A DNA stretch of 64,000 nucleotides from RPQJ01 sp044226195 (GCA_044226195.1 JBGAHO010000014.1:18606-82605); one strand, 5' to 3'. Positions 44,321 through 53,304 are shown, numbered from the stretch's first letter. Made by a program: numbers and translations. The notes: generated by a model not told the origin, from the sequence alone.

Positions 44321-44599
44321 TCAGTCGAGGCCGATGGAGTACGCGGCCTCGATGTCCTTGCGCGAGTAGACCTTGAAGGCGATCAGCGTCTCGGAGCTGG
44401 TGATGCCCGCGAGCCGGCGCATCTTCTCGCTGATGACGCGCGCGAGGTCCTCGTTCTCCTTCACGCGCACGAGTGCGACGAGGTCGTACTGACCCGCGAC
44501 GGAGAACACCTCGGTGACGCCGTCGAGATCCGCCATCTTCTGTGCGAGTTCCGGCACCTTGTCCGTCTGCGCCTTGATCAGCACGACTGCCGTGACCAT
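44321..44599 (-). CDS. Stand-alone Lrp/AsnC ligand-binding (RAM) domain protein
   Basis: A 92-residue protein made only of the AsnC/Lrp ligand-binding domain (VTAVVLIKAQTDKVPELAQK, SVAGQYDLVALVRVKENEDL, SSETLIAFKVYSR). There is no DNA-binding helix-turn-helix. Such SARD/RAM proteins bind amino acids and may tune other Lrp-family regulators or enzymes. A clear GGAGG lies about six bases before the ATG. It is the last gene of the minus-strand group after the isomerase gene. Confidence 0.88.
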   Translation of the reverse strand: MVTAVVLIKAQTDKVPELAQKMADLDGVTEVFSVAGQYDLVALVRVKENEDLARVISEKMRRLAGITSSETLIAFKVYSRKDIEAAYSIGLD

Positions 44600-44616
44600 G
44601 AGTTTCCTCCGCGTCG

Positions 44617-45273
44617 TCAGGCCGTTTCCGCGTCCGGCTGCGCGTCGGGCCGCGCGGCGGCGAACGCCGGCAGGGCTTCGAGGTGCGCACAGATCGCGAC
44701 CAGCGTGGGGCACGCCGACACGTCCACCTTGAACCGGCGCGCGTTGTACATCTGCGGCACGAGGCACACGTCCGCCAGCGTGACGCCCGCGCCGTAACAG
44801 TGCCGGCCGTCGTTCGCCGTGGTCCGCACGCGCTGCTCGAGCGCCGCGAAGCCCCGCTGGATCCAGTGCGCGACCCAGCGGTTCACGCCGGCGTCGTCCG
44901 CCCCGAACTCGTGGCGCAGGTAGCCGAGCACGGACAGGTTGTTGAGCGGATGGATGTCGCAGGCGACCAGTTGCGCCATCGCACGGATCGCGGCGCGGTC
45001 GAGCGCCGGCCCGGGCAGGAGCGGCGGCTCGGGGTGCGTCTCTTCGAGGTACTCGCAGATCGCGAGCGACTGCGAGAGCACGTGCTCGCCGACCGCCAGC
45101 GCGGGCACGCGCCCCTCGGGATTGACCGCGAGATAATCGTCCTTGCGCTGCTCGCCGCCGTCGCGCACGAGGTGCTTCGGGATCGTCGCGTAGGGCAGGC
45201 CCTTCAGGGCCAGCGCGATGCGCACCCGGTACGCGGCGGAACTGCGCCAGTACGAATAGAGCTGCAAGGCCAT
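44617..45273 (-). CDS. Maleylacetoacetate/maleylpyruvate isomerase (zeta-class GST)
   Basis: A 218-residue glutathione-dependent cis-trans isomerase. It shows the zeta-class motif YWRSSAAYRVRIALALKG, the glutathione-binding VPALAVGEHVLSQSLAICEYL, and C-terminal helices with QLVACDIHPLNNLSVLGYL. In tyrosine breakdown it is MaiA; in gentisate breakdown it is NagL. The FAH-family hydrolase next to it is only 228 residues, like fumarylpyruvate hydrolases, so a gentisate-type route is slightly favoured. Twelve bases separate it from that gene. Confidence 0.88.
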   Translation of the reverse strand: MALQLYSYWRSSAAYRVRIALALKGLPYATIPKHLVRDGGEQRKDDYLAVNPEGRVPALAVGEHVLSQSLAICEYLEETHPEPPLLPGPALDRAAIRAMAQLVACDIHPLNNLSVLGYLRHEFGADDAGVNRWVAHWIQRGFAALEQRVRTTANDGRHCYGAGVTLADVCLVPQMYNARRFKVDVSACPTLVAICAHLEALPAFAAARPDAQPDAETA

Positions 45274-45283
45274 GCGCGCGCCC

Positions 45284-45970
45284 TCAGACGATCGTGCTGC
45301 GCAGGGTCTCGAGGCCGTCGATGCCGCCGACGATGCTGTCGCCGCGCTTCACCGCACCGACGCCCGCGGGCGTGCCGCTGAAGATCAGGTCGCCCGGGCG
45401 CAGCTCGTAATAGGTCGACAGCGCCGCGACGATCTCGGGCACCGACCAGATCATCTCGGAGAGGTTCGCGTTCTGGCGTCGCTCGCCGTTCACCTCGAGC
45501 CAGATGGATCCGTTCTTCAGGTGACCGACCTCGGCGACGCGGCAGATGGCACTCAGCGGCGCCGAGTGGTCGAAGCCCTTGGCCGTGTCCCACGGCGCTC
45601 CAGCGTTCTTCGCGGCGTGCTGCAGGTCGCGGCGCGTCAGGTCGTTGCCGACCGCATAGCCGAACACGTGGTCGAGCGCCGTCGCTACCGGGATGTCGCG
45701 GCCGCCGCGGTCGAGCGCGATCACGAGCTCGATCTCGTGGTGCAGGTTCGCGGTCTGTGGCGGATAGGGCACGGCCTCGCCGTTGGCGACGACCGCGTCG
45801 GCGGGCTTGGAGAAGAACACCGGCGGATCGCGCTTCGGATCGGCGCCCATCTCGCGGACGTGGTCCGCGTAGTTGCGACCGATGCAGTAGATGCGGTGCA
45901 CGGGGAAGCGTGCGTCGGTGCCGGCGACCTCGACGGTCGGCACGCCGACGGGCGGGAAGGCGTAGTTCAT
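45284..45970 (-). CDS. Fumarylacetoacetate hydrolase-family protein (fumarylpyruvate-hydrolase size)
   Basis: A 228-residue metal-dependent C-C hydrolase. FAH motifs: YCIGRNYADHVREMG, FFSKPADAVV, a metal site NLHHEIELVIAL, and SGTPAGVGAVKRGD near the C-terminus. Full-length FahA is about 420 residues, so this is the short type that acts on fumarylpyruvate or similar diketo acids. Its ATG overlaps the ubiC stop as ATGA and the GST-type isomerase follows. It is likely an oxidative aromatic-ring-fission pathway pair. Confidence 0.88.
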   Translation of the reverse strand: MNYAFPPVGVPTVEVAGTDARFPVHRIYCIGRNYADHVREMGADPKRDPPVFFSKPADAVVANGEAVPYPPQTANLHHEIELVIALDRGGRDIPVATALDHVFGYAVGNDLTRRDLQHAAKNAGAPWDTAKGFDHSAPLSAICRVAEVGHLKNGSIWLEVNGERRQNANLSEMIWSVPEIVAALSTYYELRPGDLIFSGTPAGVGAVKRGDSIVGGIDGLETLRSTIV

Positions 45971-46548
45971 GGCGACTCCGGTGAGCGGCGCCCGAGCGCC
46001 GGCAGGAACACTTCCTGCACGATGATAGGCGCCCCGGCGAGGCGATACACCGCCCGACGCGCCCACAGCGGTCCGCCGTCCGCCTGCGCGAGCCGCGCCA
46101 GTGGATGGCCGACCGGCAGTTCGGCGTACTCGAGGGGTTCACGCACGGTCTCGGGCACGCGCCGCAGTGCTTCACCGAGCGGCGACTCGCCGAGCTCGCG
46201 CAGCCACGGGTAGCGCGCGAGGGTCGAGTCGGGAAACACCGACTGCGCGAAGATCCAGCGCTCGCCCGCGCAGGCGAACTCGATCTCGCGCACGAGGCCC
46301 GCGTCGTCCGCGACCGCGAGGCGGGACCGCAATTCGGGAGCGAGCGGCCTCGGCTCGAGCCGCAGCATGCGGAACTGCGTCGCCGACCCGCCGGCTTCAC
46401 GCACGCGCGCCGTCAGCAACCCCGGCTCGGCGAGCCAGGGCACCAGCCACTCGGGCGCCAGCGTCACGCAGGCCGCGAGCGGCATCCAGCGCGCGACGCC
46501 TGACGGCTCCGGCGCCGCGGGCGTCGCGCGGGCGAACGGCGTGGTCAC
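45967..46548 (-). CDS. ubiC: Chorismate--pyruvate lyase
   Basis: Converts chorismate to 4-hydroxybenzoate, the first committed ubiquinone step. The 193-residue protein matches UbiC in the sequence of blocks LTARVREAG, FAQSVFPDSTLARYPWLREL, LPVGHPLARLAQ, LWARRAVYRLAG and EVFLPALG. The usual partner ubiA is absent; it sits in front of FAH and GST-type genes instead. The start is GTG 46548 (VTTPFARAT), seven bases after the acyl-CoA dehydrogenase stop. 4-Hydroxybenzoate could also feed aromatic degradation, but that is only suggested by context. Confidence 0.88.
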   Translation of the reverse strand: MTTPFARATPAAPEPSGVARWMPLAACVTLAPEWLVPWLAEPGLLTARVREAGGSATQFRMLRLEPRPLAPELRSRLAVADDAGLVREIEFACAGERWIFAQSVFPDSTLARYPWLRELGESPLGEALRRVPETVREPLEYAELPVGHPLARLAQADGGPLWARRAVYRLAGAPIIVQEVFLPALGRRSPESP

Positions 46549-46555
46549 CGCGGCC

Positions 46556-48343
46556 TCAGAAGTGCTCGACCGCGAGGGCCATCGTGGTCCGGCTGCCCGT
46601 GCGCACGGCGGCCCCGTGGGCGAACGCGCGCGGCATGACCTGCTCCGCGTAGAACTGTGCCATCAGCAGCTGGGTCTGCAGGAACACGCGATCCGCGCCC
46701 GGCTTGCCGATTTCGGCCGCGGCCACGAGCGCGCCGCGCGAGAGCTGCCAGCCACCGATCACCGTGCCGAGCAGCATCAGGTAGTTGAAGGCCGCGGCGC
46801 TGACCAGCTCCGGGTCCTTCTTCTCGCCGCTCAGCAGGTACGACGAGCAGAGCACCACTTCGTCGAGGCCCTTGGCGAGCATCTGCCGCTGCAGCGTGAA
46901 CTCGTCGCCCGCGTTCGCGAGCGGCGCGTCCTGCTCGCGCATCTCCGAGACGAAGGCCGAGACCGTCGAGCCGCCGTCGCGCAGCAGCTTGCGGCCCACG
47001 AGGTCGATCGCCTGGATGGCGTTGGTGCCCTCGTAGATCGAGGCGATGCGCACGTCGCGATAGAACTGCGCGACGCCCGTCTCCTCGACGTACCCCATGC
47101 CGCCGTGGACCTGCATGCCGAGCGAGGTGACTTCCTGGCCGATCTCCGTCGGCCACGCCTTGGCGATCGGCGTCATCAGTTCGCCGCGCGCCTGCCACAG
47201 TCCCGCCTGCTCGGCGTCGGCGCCGTGGTTGCCGCGATCGAGGCACGACGCGCAGTAGTAGGCGATGGCCCGCGAGGCCTGCGTCAGCGTGCGCATCAGC
47301 AGCAGGGTGCGACGGATGTCCGGGTGGCGGATGATCGGCACCACGCCCTTCTCGCCCGGCGCGCGACCCTGCTTGCGATCGCGGGCGTAGGTGACCGCCG
47401 CCTGGTAGGCGCGGTCGGACAGGCCGACGCCCTGCGCGCCGACGCCGAGGCGCATGTAATTCATCATCGTGAACATCGCGGCGAGGCCTTCGTTGACCTT
47501 GCCGACGAGGTAGCCCTCGGCACCGCCGTCGTCGCCGAAGGCCATCACGCAGGTCGGGCTCGCGTGGATGCCGAGCTTGTGCTCGACCGACACCGGATAC
47601 ACGTCGTTGCGCTCGCCCGGCGTGCCGTCGGCGTTCAGCTTGAACTTCGGCACCAGGAACAGCGAGATGCCCTTGGTGCCCGCCGGTGAGTCCGGCAGGC
47701 GCGCGAGCACCAGGTGGACGACGTTCTCGGTCATCGAGTGGTCGCCCCAGGTGATGAAGATCTTGCGGCCCGAGATCAGGTACTTGCCGTCCGCGGTCGG
47801 CTGCGCACGCGAGGTCAGCGTCGAGAGGTCGGACCCGGCATTCGGCTCCGTCAGGCACATCGTCCCGGTCCACTGGCCCGAGATCAGCTTCTCGAGGAAG
47901 GTCTGCTTGAGTTCGTCGGTCGCATGGCGATCGATCGCGAGGATCGCGCCCTGCGAGAGTTCGGGGCAGAGCGCGAACGCGACGTTCGCGGCGGCCCACA
48001 TCTCGTCACAGGCGAGCGACACGGTCTTCGGCAGCCCCTGGCCCCCGAAGTCGGGATTGGCGGCGATGCCGGGCCAGCCGCCCTCGCGGAACTGCGCATA
48101 GGCCGTGGCGAATTCCGCCGGCACCTGCACGGCCCGGTCGACGACTTTCGCGCCCTGCTGGTCGCCGATCCAGTTGGTCGGCGCGAGCACTTCGGCGGCG
48201 AACTTGCCCGCCTCTTCCAGCACCGCGGACACCATGTCGCCGTCGACCGCGCTGAAATCCGGGAGGGCAGAGACGTCCTTGAACTCCGCGAGGTGATCGA
48301 TCGTGAAGCGCATCTGCTTCAACGGCGCCTGGTAATCCGCCAT
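46556..48343 (-). CDS. Acyl-CoA dehydrogenase, long (DmdC-like) type
   Basis: A 595-residue FAD enzyme oxidising an acyl-CoA to the enoyl-CoA. It begins MADYQAPLKQMRFTIDHL, typical of this long group. The substrate-domain motifs CLTEPNAGSDLS and GRKIFITWGDH are present, the catalytic glutamate is expected in IASIYEGTNAIQAIDL, and a C-terminal domain of about 120 residues follows. The DmdC-type group includes enzymes for methylmercaptopropionyl-CoA and other acyl-CoAs, so the substrate is open. GGAG is about seven bases before the ATG at 48343. First gene of the minus operon that includes ubiC and the aromatic genes. Confidence 0.89.
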   Translation of the reverse strand: MADYQAPLKQMRFTIDHLAEFKDVSALPDFSAVDGDMVSAVLEEAGKFAAEVLAPTNWIGDQQGAKVVDRAVQVPAEFATAYAQFREGGWPGIAANPDFGGQGLPKTVSLACDEMWAAANVAFALCPELSQGAILAIDRHATDELKQTFLEKLISGQWTGTMCLTEPNAGSDLSTLTSRAQPTADGKYLISGRKIFITWGDHSMTENVVHLVLARLPDSPAGTKGISLFLVPKFKLNADGTPGERNDVYPVSVEHKLGIHASPTCVMAFGDDGGAEGYLVGKVNEGLAAMFTMMNYMRLGVGAQGVGLSDRAYQAAVTYARDRKQGRAPGEKGVVPIIRHPDIRRTLLLMRTLTQASRAIAYYCASCLDRGNHGADAEQAGLWQARGELMTPIAKAWPTEIGQEVTSLGMQVHGGMGYVEETGVAQFYRDVRIASIYEGTNAIQAIDLVGRKLLRDGGSTVSAFVSEMREQDAPLANAGDEFTLQRQMLAKGLDEVVLCSSYLLSGEKKDPELVSAAAFNYLMLLGTVIGGWQLSRGALVAAAEIGKPGADRVFLQTQLLMAQFYAEQVMPRAFAHGAAVRTGSRTTMALAVEHF

Positions 48344-48463
48344 CGTTCTGCTCCGATTTTGTGCTATGCAACAATTCTGCCCTGACGGGCCGTCGGGCGC
48401 CATGGCAGGAAATGGCGGCCGGCCCCCCGGGTATACAATTCGCGACTCACCCCCGAGGTCCGG

Positions 48464-48913
48464 ATGAGCATCTGGTTTCGCCCCTACACCCTGGACGAGC
48501 TGCAGCGCCTCAACACGGGGAGCCTCGCCGGTCACCTCGACATCCGCTTCACCGAGATCGGCCCGGACTACCTCCGCGGCACCATGCCGGTGGACGAGCG
48601 GACCCGGCAGCCGTTCGGGCTGCTGCACGGCGGGGCCTCGGTCAGCCTGGCCGAGACGCTCGGCAGCGTCGCGGCCAACTGCTGCGTCGACGGACCGAAA
48701 TTCTACTGTGTCGGGCAGGAAATCAACGCCAATCACCTCCGTTCCGCGCGCAGCGGGCAGGTGACCGGCACGGCCCGGCCGATCCACCTCGGCAACCGGT
48801 CGCAGGTCTGGGACATCCGCATCGAGGACGAGCAGGGCCGGCTGACCTGCGTCTCGCGACTCACGATGTCGGTCCTGGAAAGCCGGCAGTCCAACGACGG
48901 GAAGGACGCATGA
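48464..48913 (+). CDS. Hotdog-fold acyl-CoA thioesterase (PaaI/MenI-like)
   Basis: A 149-residue hotdog-fold enzyme hydrolysing an acyl-CoA thioester, perhaps an aromatic one. Conserved HGGASVSLAETLGS (the aspartate/glutamate-for-nucleophile region) and the GQEINANHLRSARSG block place it in the PaaI/YdiI group. No signal peptide. Divergent from the acyl-CoA dehydrogenase, with a 120-base gap holding both promoters. The next gene (LptM-like) starts inside its stop as ATGA, so lipid-related coexpression is possible. Confidence 0.87.
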   Translation: MSIWFRPYTLDELQRLNTGSLAGHLDIRFTEIGPDYLRGTMPVDERTRQPFGLLHGGASVSLAETLGSVAANCCVDGPKFYCVGQEINANHLRSARSGQVTGTARPIHLGNRSQVWDIRIEDEQGRLTCVSRLTMSVLESRQSNDGKDA

Positions 48914-49182
48914 ACCACCGACCCCACGGCCGGATCGCCCTCGCCGCCCTGCTGGCGACCGCCGCCCTCACCGGCTGCGGGCTCAAGGGCGCGCTGACCC
49001 AGCCTGAAAAGACCAGCAACATGGTGATCCGCAGCCAGGGCACGCCGGCCGCGCCGGGCGCGACCGGGTCGGCGCCCGCGGATGCCGCGACGGCGCCCAC
49101 CGAGCAGAAGGTGCCGCCGCCGGCGGAACCGCCCCTGCCGCCGCCGGAACTGCCGCACTCGAATTCCGGCACGTCCCGGTGA
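48910..49182 (+). CDS. LptM-like small lipoprotein
   Basis: A 90-residue lipoprotein. The signal ends with lipobox LTGC at about residues 20-23, followed by GLKGALTQPEK, which resembles LptM (YifL) CGLKGPLYFP. LptM helps mature the LptD translocon. The rest is a proline/alanine-rich tail (PPPAEPPLPPPELPH). The short size and the CGLKG motif are the basis for the name; the tail is longer than in E. coli. ATGA overlaps the thioesterase stop and the gene overlaps polA by GTGA. Confidence 0.8.
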   Translation: MNHRPHGRIALAALLATAALTGCGLKGALTQPEKTSNMVIRSQGTPAAPGATGSAPADAATAPTEQKVPPPAEPPLPPPELPHSNSGTSR

Positions 49183-51923
49183 GCGACGCCCGCACACTGG
49201 TGCTGGTGGACGGCTCGTCCTACCTGTACCGGGCTTTCCACGCACTGCCGCCACTGACGAACTCGAAGGGCGAGCCGACGGGCGCCGTGCTCGGCGTGCT
49301 CAACATGCTGCTCAAGCTGGTCAAGGAACAGGATCCCGCGCTGGTCGCGGTCGTGTTCGACGCGCCGGGCAAGACGTTCCGCGACGAGCTCTACGCCGAG
49401 TACAAGTCGCACCGGCCGCCGATGCCGGACGACCTGCGCGCGCAGGTGCAGCCGCTGATCGACGCGGTACAGGCGCTCGGGCTGCCGCTGCTGCGCCTCA
49501 CGGGGGTCGAGGCCGACGACGTGATCGGCACGCTCGCGACGCGGGCGGCCGCGAGCGGCTGCGACGTGCTGATCTCGACCGGCGACAAGGACATGGCGCA
49601 GCTGGTGAACGAGCGCATCACGCTCGTGAACACCATGACGAACTCGTCGCTCGACCGCGCGGGCGTGAAGGTGAAGTTCGACGTCTGGCCCGAGCAGATC
49701 ATCGACTACCTCGCCCTGGTCGGCGATGCCTCGGACAACATTCCCGGCGTGCCGAAGGTCGGCCCGAAGACGGCCGCCAAGTGGCTCGGCCAGTACGGCA
49801 CGCTCGACAACCTGCTCGCGCACCAGGACGAGATCGAGGGCAAGGTGGGCGAGAGCCTGCGCGCCCACACCGCGGACCTCGCGCTGTCGCGCCGCCTGGC
49901 GACGATCGACTGCGCCCTCGACCTGCCGATGGCGTTCGACCAGCTCGGTCGCGGCGCAACGGACGTTGCCAGGCTGCGCGAGCTGTACACGCGGCTCGAG
50001 CTGCGCGCGCTGCTGCGGCAACTCGACGGCGGTTCCGCGGCTCCCGCTCCAGATGCGAAGCCCACCGCCACCGCCGCCGTCGCACCCGCGCCCGCCGCGG
50101 TCGCCGACCCGGCCGGGCGTCACTACGACTGCGTGCTGACCGAGGCGCAGTTCGCGCACTGGCTGAAGCAGCTGGAGCACGCCGAGCTGATCGCCTTCGA
50201 CACCGAGACGACCTCGCTCGACTACATGCAGGCCGAGATCGTCGGCGTCTCCTTCAGCGTCGAGCCGGGTCACGCGGCCTACGTGCCGCTCGCGCACACG
50301 TATGCGGGCGCGCCGGATCAGCTGAATCGCGAGGACATCCTGGCGCGGCTCAAGCCGCTGCTCGAGGACCCGGAGCGCGCCAAGCTCGGCCATCACCTGA
50401 AGTACGACGCGCACGTGCTGCGCAACCACGGCATCGAGCTGCGCGGCATGACGTACGACTCGATGCTCGAATCGTACGTGCTCAACAGCACGGCCACGCG
50501 GCACGACCTCGACTCGACGGCGCTGAAGTACCTCGGCGTCGAGACCATCCACTACGAGGACGTCGCGGGCAAGGGCGCCAAGCAGCTCTCGTTCAACGAC
50601 GTGCCGGTGGACAAGGCCGCCGAGTACTCCGCCGAGGATTCGGACGTCGCACTGCGCCTGCACCGCGCGCTGTGGCCGCAGCTCGAGGCCATCCCGGCGC
50701 TCGCGAAGCTTTACCGGGAGATCGAGCAACCGCTGGTGCCGGTGCTGCTCGACATGGAGCACCTCGGCGTGCTGATCGACGTGGAGATGCTGCGCAAGCA
50801 GAGCAGCGAGCTGGCGAAGAGCCTCGTCGCGCTCGAGCAGCGCGCGCACGCCGTCGCGGGACAGTCGTTCAACGTGGACTCGCCGAAGCAGCTGCAGGAA
50901 GTGCTGTTCGGCAAGCTCGGCATCCCCGTGAAGCGCAAGACGGCCACGGGCCAGCCGTCGACGGCGGAAGACGTGCTCGAGGAACTCGCGGAGGAGCACG
51001 AACTGCCGCGCATCATCCTCGAGTACCGCGGGCTCGCGAAACTGCGCTCGACCTACACCGAGAAGCTGCCGGGCCAGGTGAACCCGCGCACCGGGCGCGT
51101 GCACACGTCGTATCACCAGGCGGTGGCTGCGACCGGACGCCTCTCATCCACGGACCCGAACCTGCAGAACATCCCGATCCGCACGCCCGAGGGCCGGCGC
51201 ATCCGCCAGGCGTTCGTGCCGCCGCCCGGTCACGTGCTCATGGCCGCGGACTACTCGCAGATCGAGCTTCGCATCATGGCGCACCTCTCGGGCGACGCGA
51301 GCCTGCTGAAGGCCTTCGCCGAGGACCGCGACATCCACCAGGCGACGGCCGCCGAGGTGTTCGGCGTCGAGCCATCCGCCGTGAGCGCGGATCAGCGCCG
51401 CGCCGCCAAGGCGATCAACTTCGGCCTCATCTACGGCATGTCGGCGTTCGGCCTCGCGCGCCAGCTCGGCATCGAGCGCGGCGCGGCGCAGACATACGTC
51501 GACCTCTACTTCGATCGCTACCCCGGCGTGAAACGCTACATGGACGCGACGCGCGCGGCAGCGCGCGAACAGGGCTACGTCGAGACCGTGTTCGGCCGCC
51601 GGCTGTACCTGCCGGACATCCGCTCGAGCAATCCGCAGATGCGCCAGTACGCGGAGCGCAGCGCGATCAACGCGCCGATGCAGGGCACGGCGGCGGACAT
51701 CATCAAGCGCGCGATGATCGACGTGCACGCGTGGCTCGCGAAGTCGCGCCACCACGCACGACTGGTCATGCAGGTGCACGACGAACTGGTGCTCGAAGTG
51801 CCGGACGATCACGTCGACGCCGTGCGGCGCGGACTCGAGGAACGCATGTCGCAGGCCGCGCAACTGCGCGTTCCGCTCAAAGTCGAGACCGGCACCGGCG
51901 CCAACTGGGACGAAGCCCACTGA
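49179..51923 (+). CDS. polA: DNA polymerase I
   Basis: A 914-residue repair and Okazaki-fragment polymerase. N-terminal 5'-3' exonuclease (LVDGSSYLYRAFHALPP, TPGVEADD-type GVEADDVIGTLA, GDASDNIPGVPKVG), then the 3'-5' exonuclease with its acidic DxE intact (AFDTETTSLDY), so proofreading is expected. The polymerase palm has motif A in MAADYSQIELR and motif C in MQVHDELVLEV. The start is GTG 49179 in GTGA overlap with the small lipoprotein gene, with no separate promoter evident. The region downstream holds two barrels and then the sRNA candidate and engB. Confidence 0.95.
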   Translation: MSDARTLVLVDGSSYLYRAFHALPPLTNSKGEPTGAVLGVLNMLLKLVKEQDPALVAVVFDAPGKTFRDELYAEYKSHRPPMPDDLRAQVQPLIDAVQALGLPLLRLTGVEADDVIGTLATRAAASGCDVLISTGDKDMAQLVNERITLVNTMTNSSLDRAGVKVKFDVWPEQIIDYLALVGDASDNIPGVPKVGPKTAAKWLGQYGTLDNLLAHQDEIEGKVGESLRAHTADLALSRRLATIDCALDLPMAFDQLGRGATDVARLRELYTRLELRALLRQLDGGSAAPAPDAKPTATAAVAPAPAAVADPAGRHYDCVLTEAQFAHWLKQLEHAELIAFDTETTSLDYMQAEIVGVSFSVEPGHAAYVPLAHTYAGAPDQLNREDILARLKPLLEDPERAKLGHHLKYDAHVLRNHGIELRGMTYDSMLESYVLNSTATRHDLDSTALKYLGVETIHYEDVAGKGAKQLSFNDVPVDKAAEYSAEDSDVALRLHRALWPQLEAIPALAKLYREIEQPLVPVLLDMEHLGVLIDVEMLRKQSSELAKSLVALEQRAHAVAGQSFNVDSPKQLQEVLFGKLGIPVKRKTATGQPSTAEDVLEELAEEHELPRIILEYRGLAKLRSTYTEKLPGQVNPRTGRVHTSYHQAVAATGRLSSTDPNLQNIPIRTPEGRRIRQAFVPPPGHVLMAADYSQIELRIMAHLSGDASLLKAFAEDRDIHQATAAEVFGVEPSAVSADQRRAAKAINFGLIYGMSAFGLARQLGIERGAAQTYVDLYFDRYPGVKRYMDATRAAAREQGYVETVFGRRLYLPDIRSSNPQMRQYAERSAINAPMQGTAADIIKRAMIDVHAWLAKSRHHARLVMQVHDELVLEVPDDHVDAVRRGLEERMSQAAQLRVPLKVETGTGANWDEAH

Positions 51924-52014
51924 TCGCCGCGGACCGCGTCCGAGACTGCTTCGCTTTCAGCTAGGCATTGTTGACGACTGTCGCGTCGCGTCCGCGAGGC
52001 GGAGCATGAACTTA

Positions 52015-52070
52015 CTGGGAAAACCCAGCGGATGTTGCCCCCCAGCAACACCCTGACGTGAACCAGGAGG
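52015..52070 (+). promoter_or_regulatory. Structured 5' leader and strong ribosome site of the first barrel gene
   Basis: CTGGG-AAAA-CCCAG (52015-52028) and TGTTGC-N6-GCAACA (52033-52050) form two hairpins, followed by AGGAGG (52065-52070), eight bases before the ATG. A -35-like TTGACG is at 51971-51976. Structured leaders with exposed loops stabilise or regulate outer-membrane-protein messages in related bacteria. The loop of the second hairpin is C-rich. Confidence 0.55.
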
Positions 52071-52078
52071 TTCGAACC

Positions 52079-52588
52079 ATGAAACTCAGATTCGCAATCA
52101 TCGCCGCAGCAGCTGCGCTGCTCTTCAGCCCCGCGTGGGCAGCTCCCGAAGGCTCGGGTTTCTACACCGGTGTCGGCGTCGGCATGAGCGACCTCTCGGC
52201 CGGCGGCTTCAGCGGCAACGACTTCGCGTTCAAGGTGTTCGGCGGCTACGACATCATCAAGTACTTCGGCGTCGAGGCCGCGTACATGGATGGCGGCAGC
52301 CCGAGCGATCATGGCTTCAACGTGAAGATCCACGGCTGGGACATCGCGCTGCGCGGCATCCTGCCGATCGGCGACCGTGGTGAAGTGTTCGCCAAGGTCG
52401 GCGAGGTGTGGTGGCACGTGAAGGCCGACAGTTTCGGCAGCGACAACGGCAACGACCTGCTGTACGGCGTCGGTGGCGGCTATCGCTTCGCCGATCACTT
52501 CGGCGCACGGCTCGAATGGGAGCGCATGGACGTGCAGGACACCGACAGCGCGGACCTCTACACGCTGAGCGGCTACTACCGGTTCTGA
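52079..52588 (+). CDS. Small outer-membrane beta-barrel protein
   Basis: A 169-residue exported protein. The signal peptide covers residues 1-22 (ending AWAAPEG). The mature part has alternating-polarity strands (FYTGVGVGMSDLSAGG, AFKVFGGYDIIKYFGVEAAY, LYGVGGGYRFADHFGARLEW) and ends in aromatic GYYRF, the usual C-terminal signature of outer-membrane barrels. The size fits an eight-stranded barrel of the OmpA/OmpW-like type. Function unknown. AGGAGG precedes it and the next gene encodes a related barrel. The upstream in-frame start at 52058 is rejected. Confidence 0.85.
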   Translation: MKLRFAIIAAAAALLFSPAWAAPEGSGFYTGVGVGMSDLSAGGFSGNDFAFKVFGGYDIIKYFGVEAAYMDGGSPSDHGFNVKIHGWDIALRGILPIGDRGEVFAKVGEVWWHVKADSFGSDNGNDLLYGVGGGYRFADHFGARLEWERMDVQDTDSADLYTLSGYYRF

Positions 52589-52710
52589 TCCGGACACCGG
52601 ACCGCGAGACTTGCGGGGATTCGCCGACAGGCGGATCCCCGCCGTTCGTTTTCGGGCCGGCGCTTGCGTAGAATCGCGGATCTGGACTCATTCGCGAAAG
52701 GATCCCGCAC

Positions 52711-53250
52711 ATGCGCAAGTCATTGCTCGCCGCTCCGCTGGTCACCGCCCTGTTCGCCCTGCCGGTCCACGCGGCCGACAACGGCATCTACTTCGGCGCG
52801 AGTGCCGGCCAGTCCGGCGTGAAGTTCGACCAGCAGGGCCTGCACTACGACGCGGGGGCCACGGCATTCAAGGCCATCGGCGGCTGGCGCATCCTCAACT
52901 GGCTGGCCGTCGAGGGCAATTACGTCGACCTCGGCTCCGGCAACGACCGCATCGGCGGCGAGAAATTCGAGACCAGCATCGACGGCCTGTCGCTGTCCGC
53001 GCTGGTGTTCCTGCCCGTCGGACCGGTGGATCTGTATGCGCGCGCCGGCGCAATGAACTGGAACGCGGACGTGAAGAGTCCGTCGCTGGACATCAAGGCG
53101 AGCGACGACGGCACCGACCTCACCTACGGCGTGGGGGCGCAGTTCCGGATCGGGAGCCTCGCACTGCGCGCGGAGTACGAGCGGTTCGAGGTGTCGGACA
53201 TCAACACCGTCGACCTGGCCAGCCTCGGCGTGACCTGGACCTTCTTCTGA
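52711..53250 (+). CDS. Second small outer-membrane beta-barrel protein
   Basis: A 179-residue exported protein with a signal peptide (residues 1-21, ending PVHAADN). The strands include GIYFGASAGQSGVKFDQQGL, FKAIGGWRILNWLAVEGNYV and LTYGVGAQFRIGSLALRAEY, and it ends WTFF, an outer-membrane barrel signature. It shares the eight-strand plan with the gene before it, 122 bases upstream, and may be an old paralogue. A terminator follows at 53278-53304. Function is not known. Confidence 0.84.
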   Translation: MRKSLLAAPLVTALFALPVHAADNGIYFGASAGQSGVKFDQQGLHYDAGATAFKAIGGWRILNWLAVEGNYVDLGSGNDRIGGEKFETSIDGLSLSALVFLPVGPVDLYARAGAMNWNADVKSPSLDIKASDDGTDLTYGVGAQFRIGSLALRAEYERFEVSDINTVDLASLGVTWTFF

Positions 53251-53277
53251 TCGCCCCTCCGGTCGTTGGGCCGCGCT

Positions 53278-53304
53278 AAATCCCTTATCCGAAAGGATTT
53301 TTTT
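53278..53304 (+). terminator. Rho-independent terminator after the barrel genes
   Basis: AAATCCCTT (53278-53286), loop ATCCG, AAAGGATTT (53292-53300) with one mismatch, then a run of T up to 53304. It isolates the barrel transcript from the sigma-E-type promoter that follows. Confidence 0.8.
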
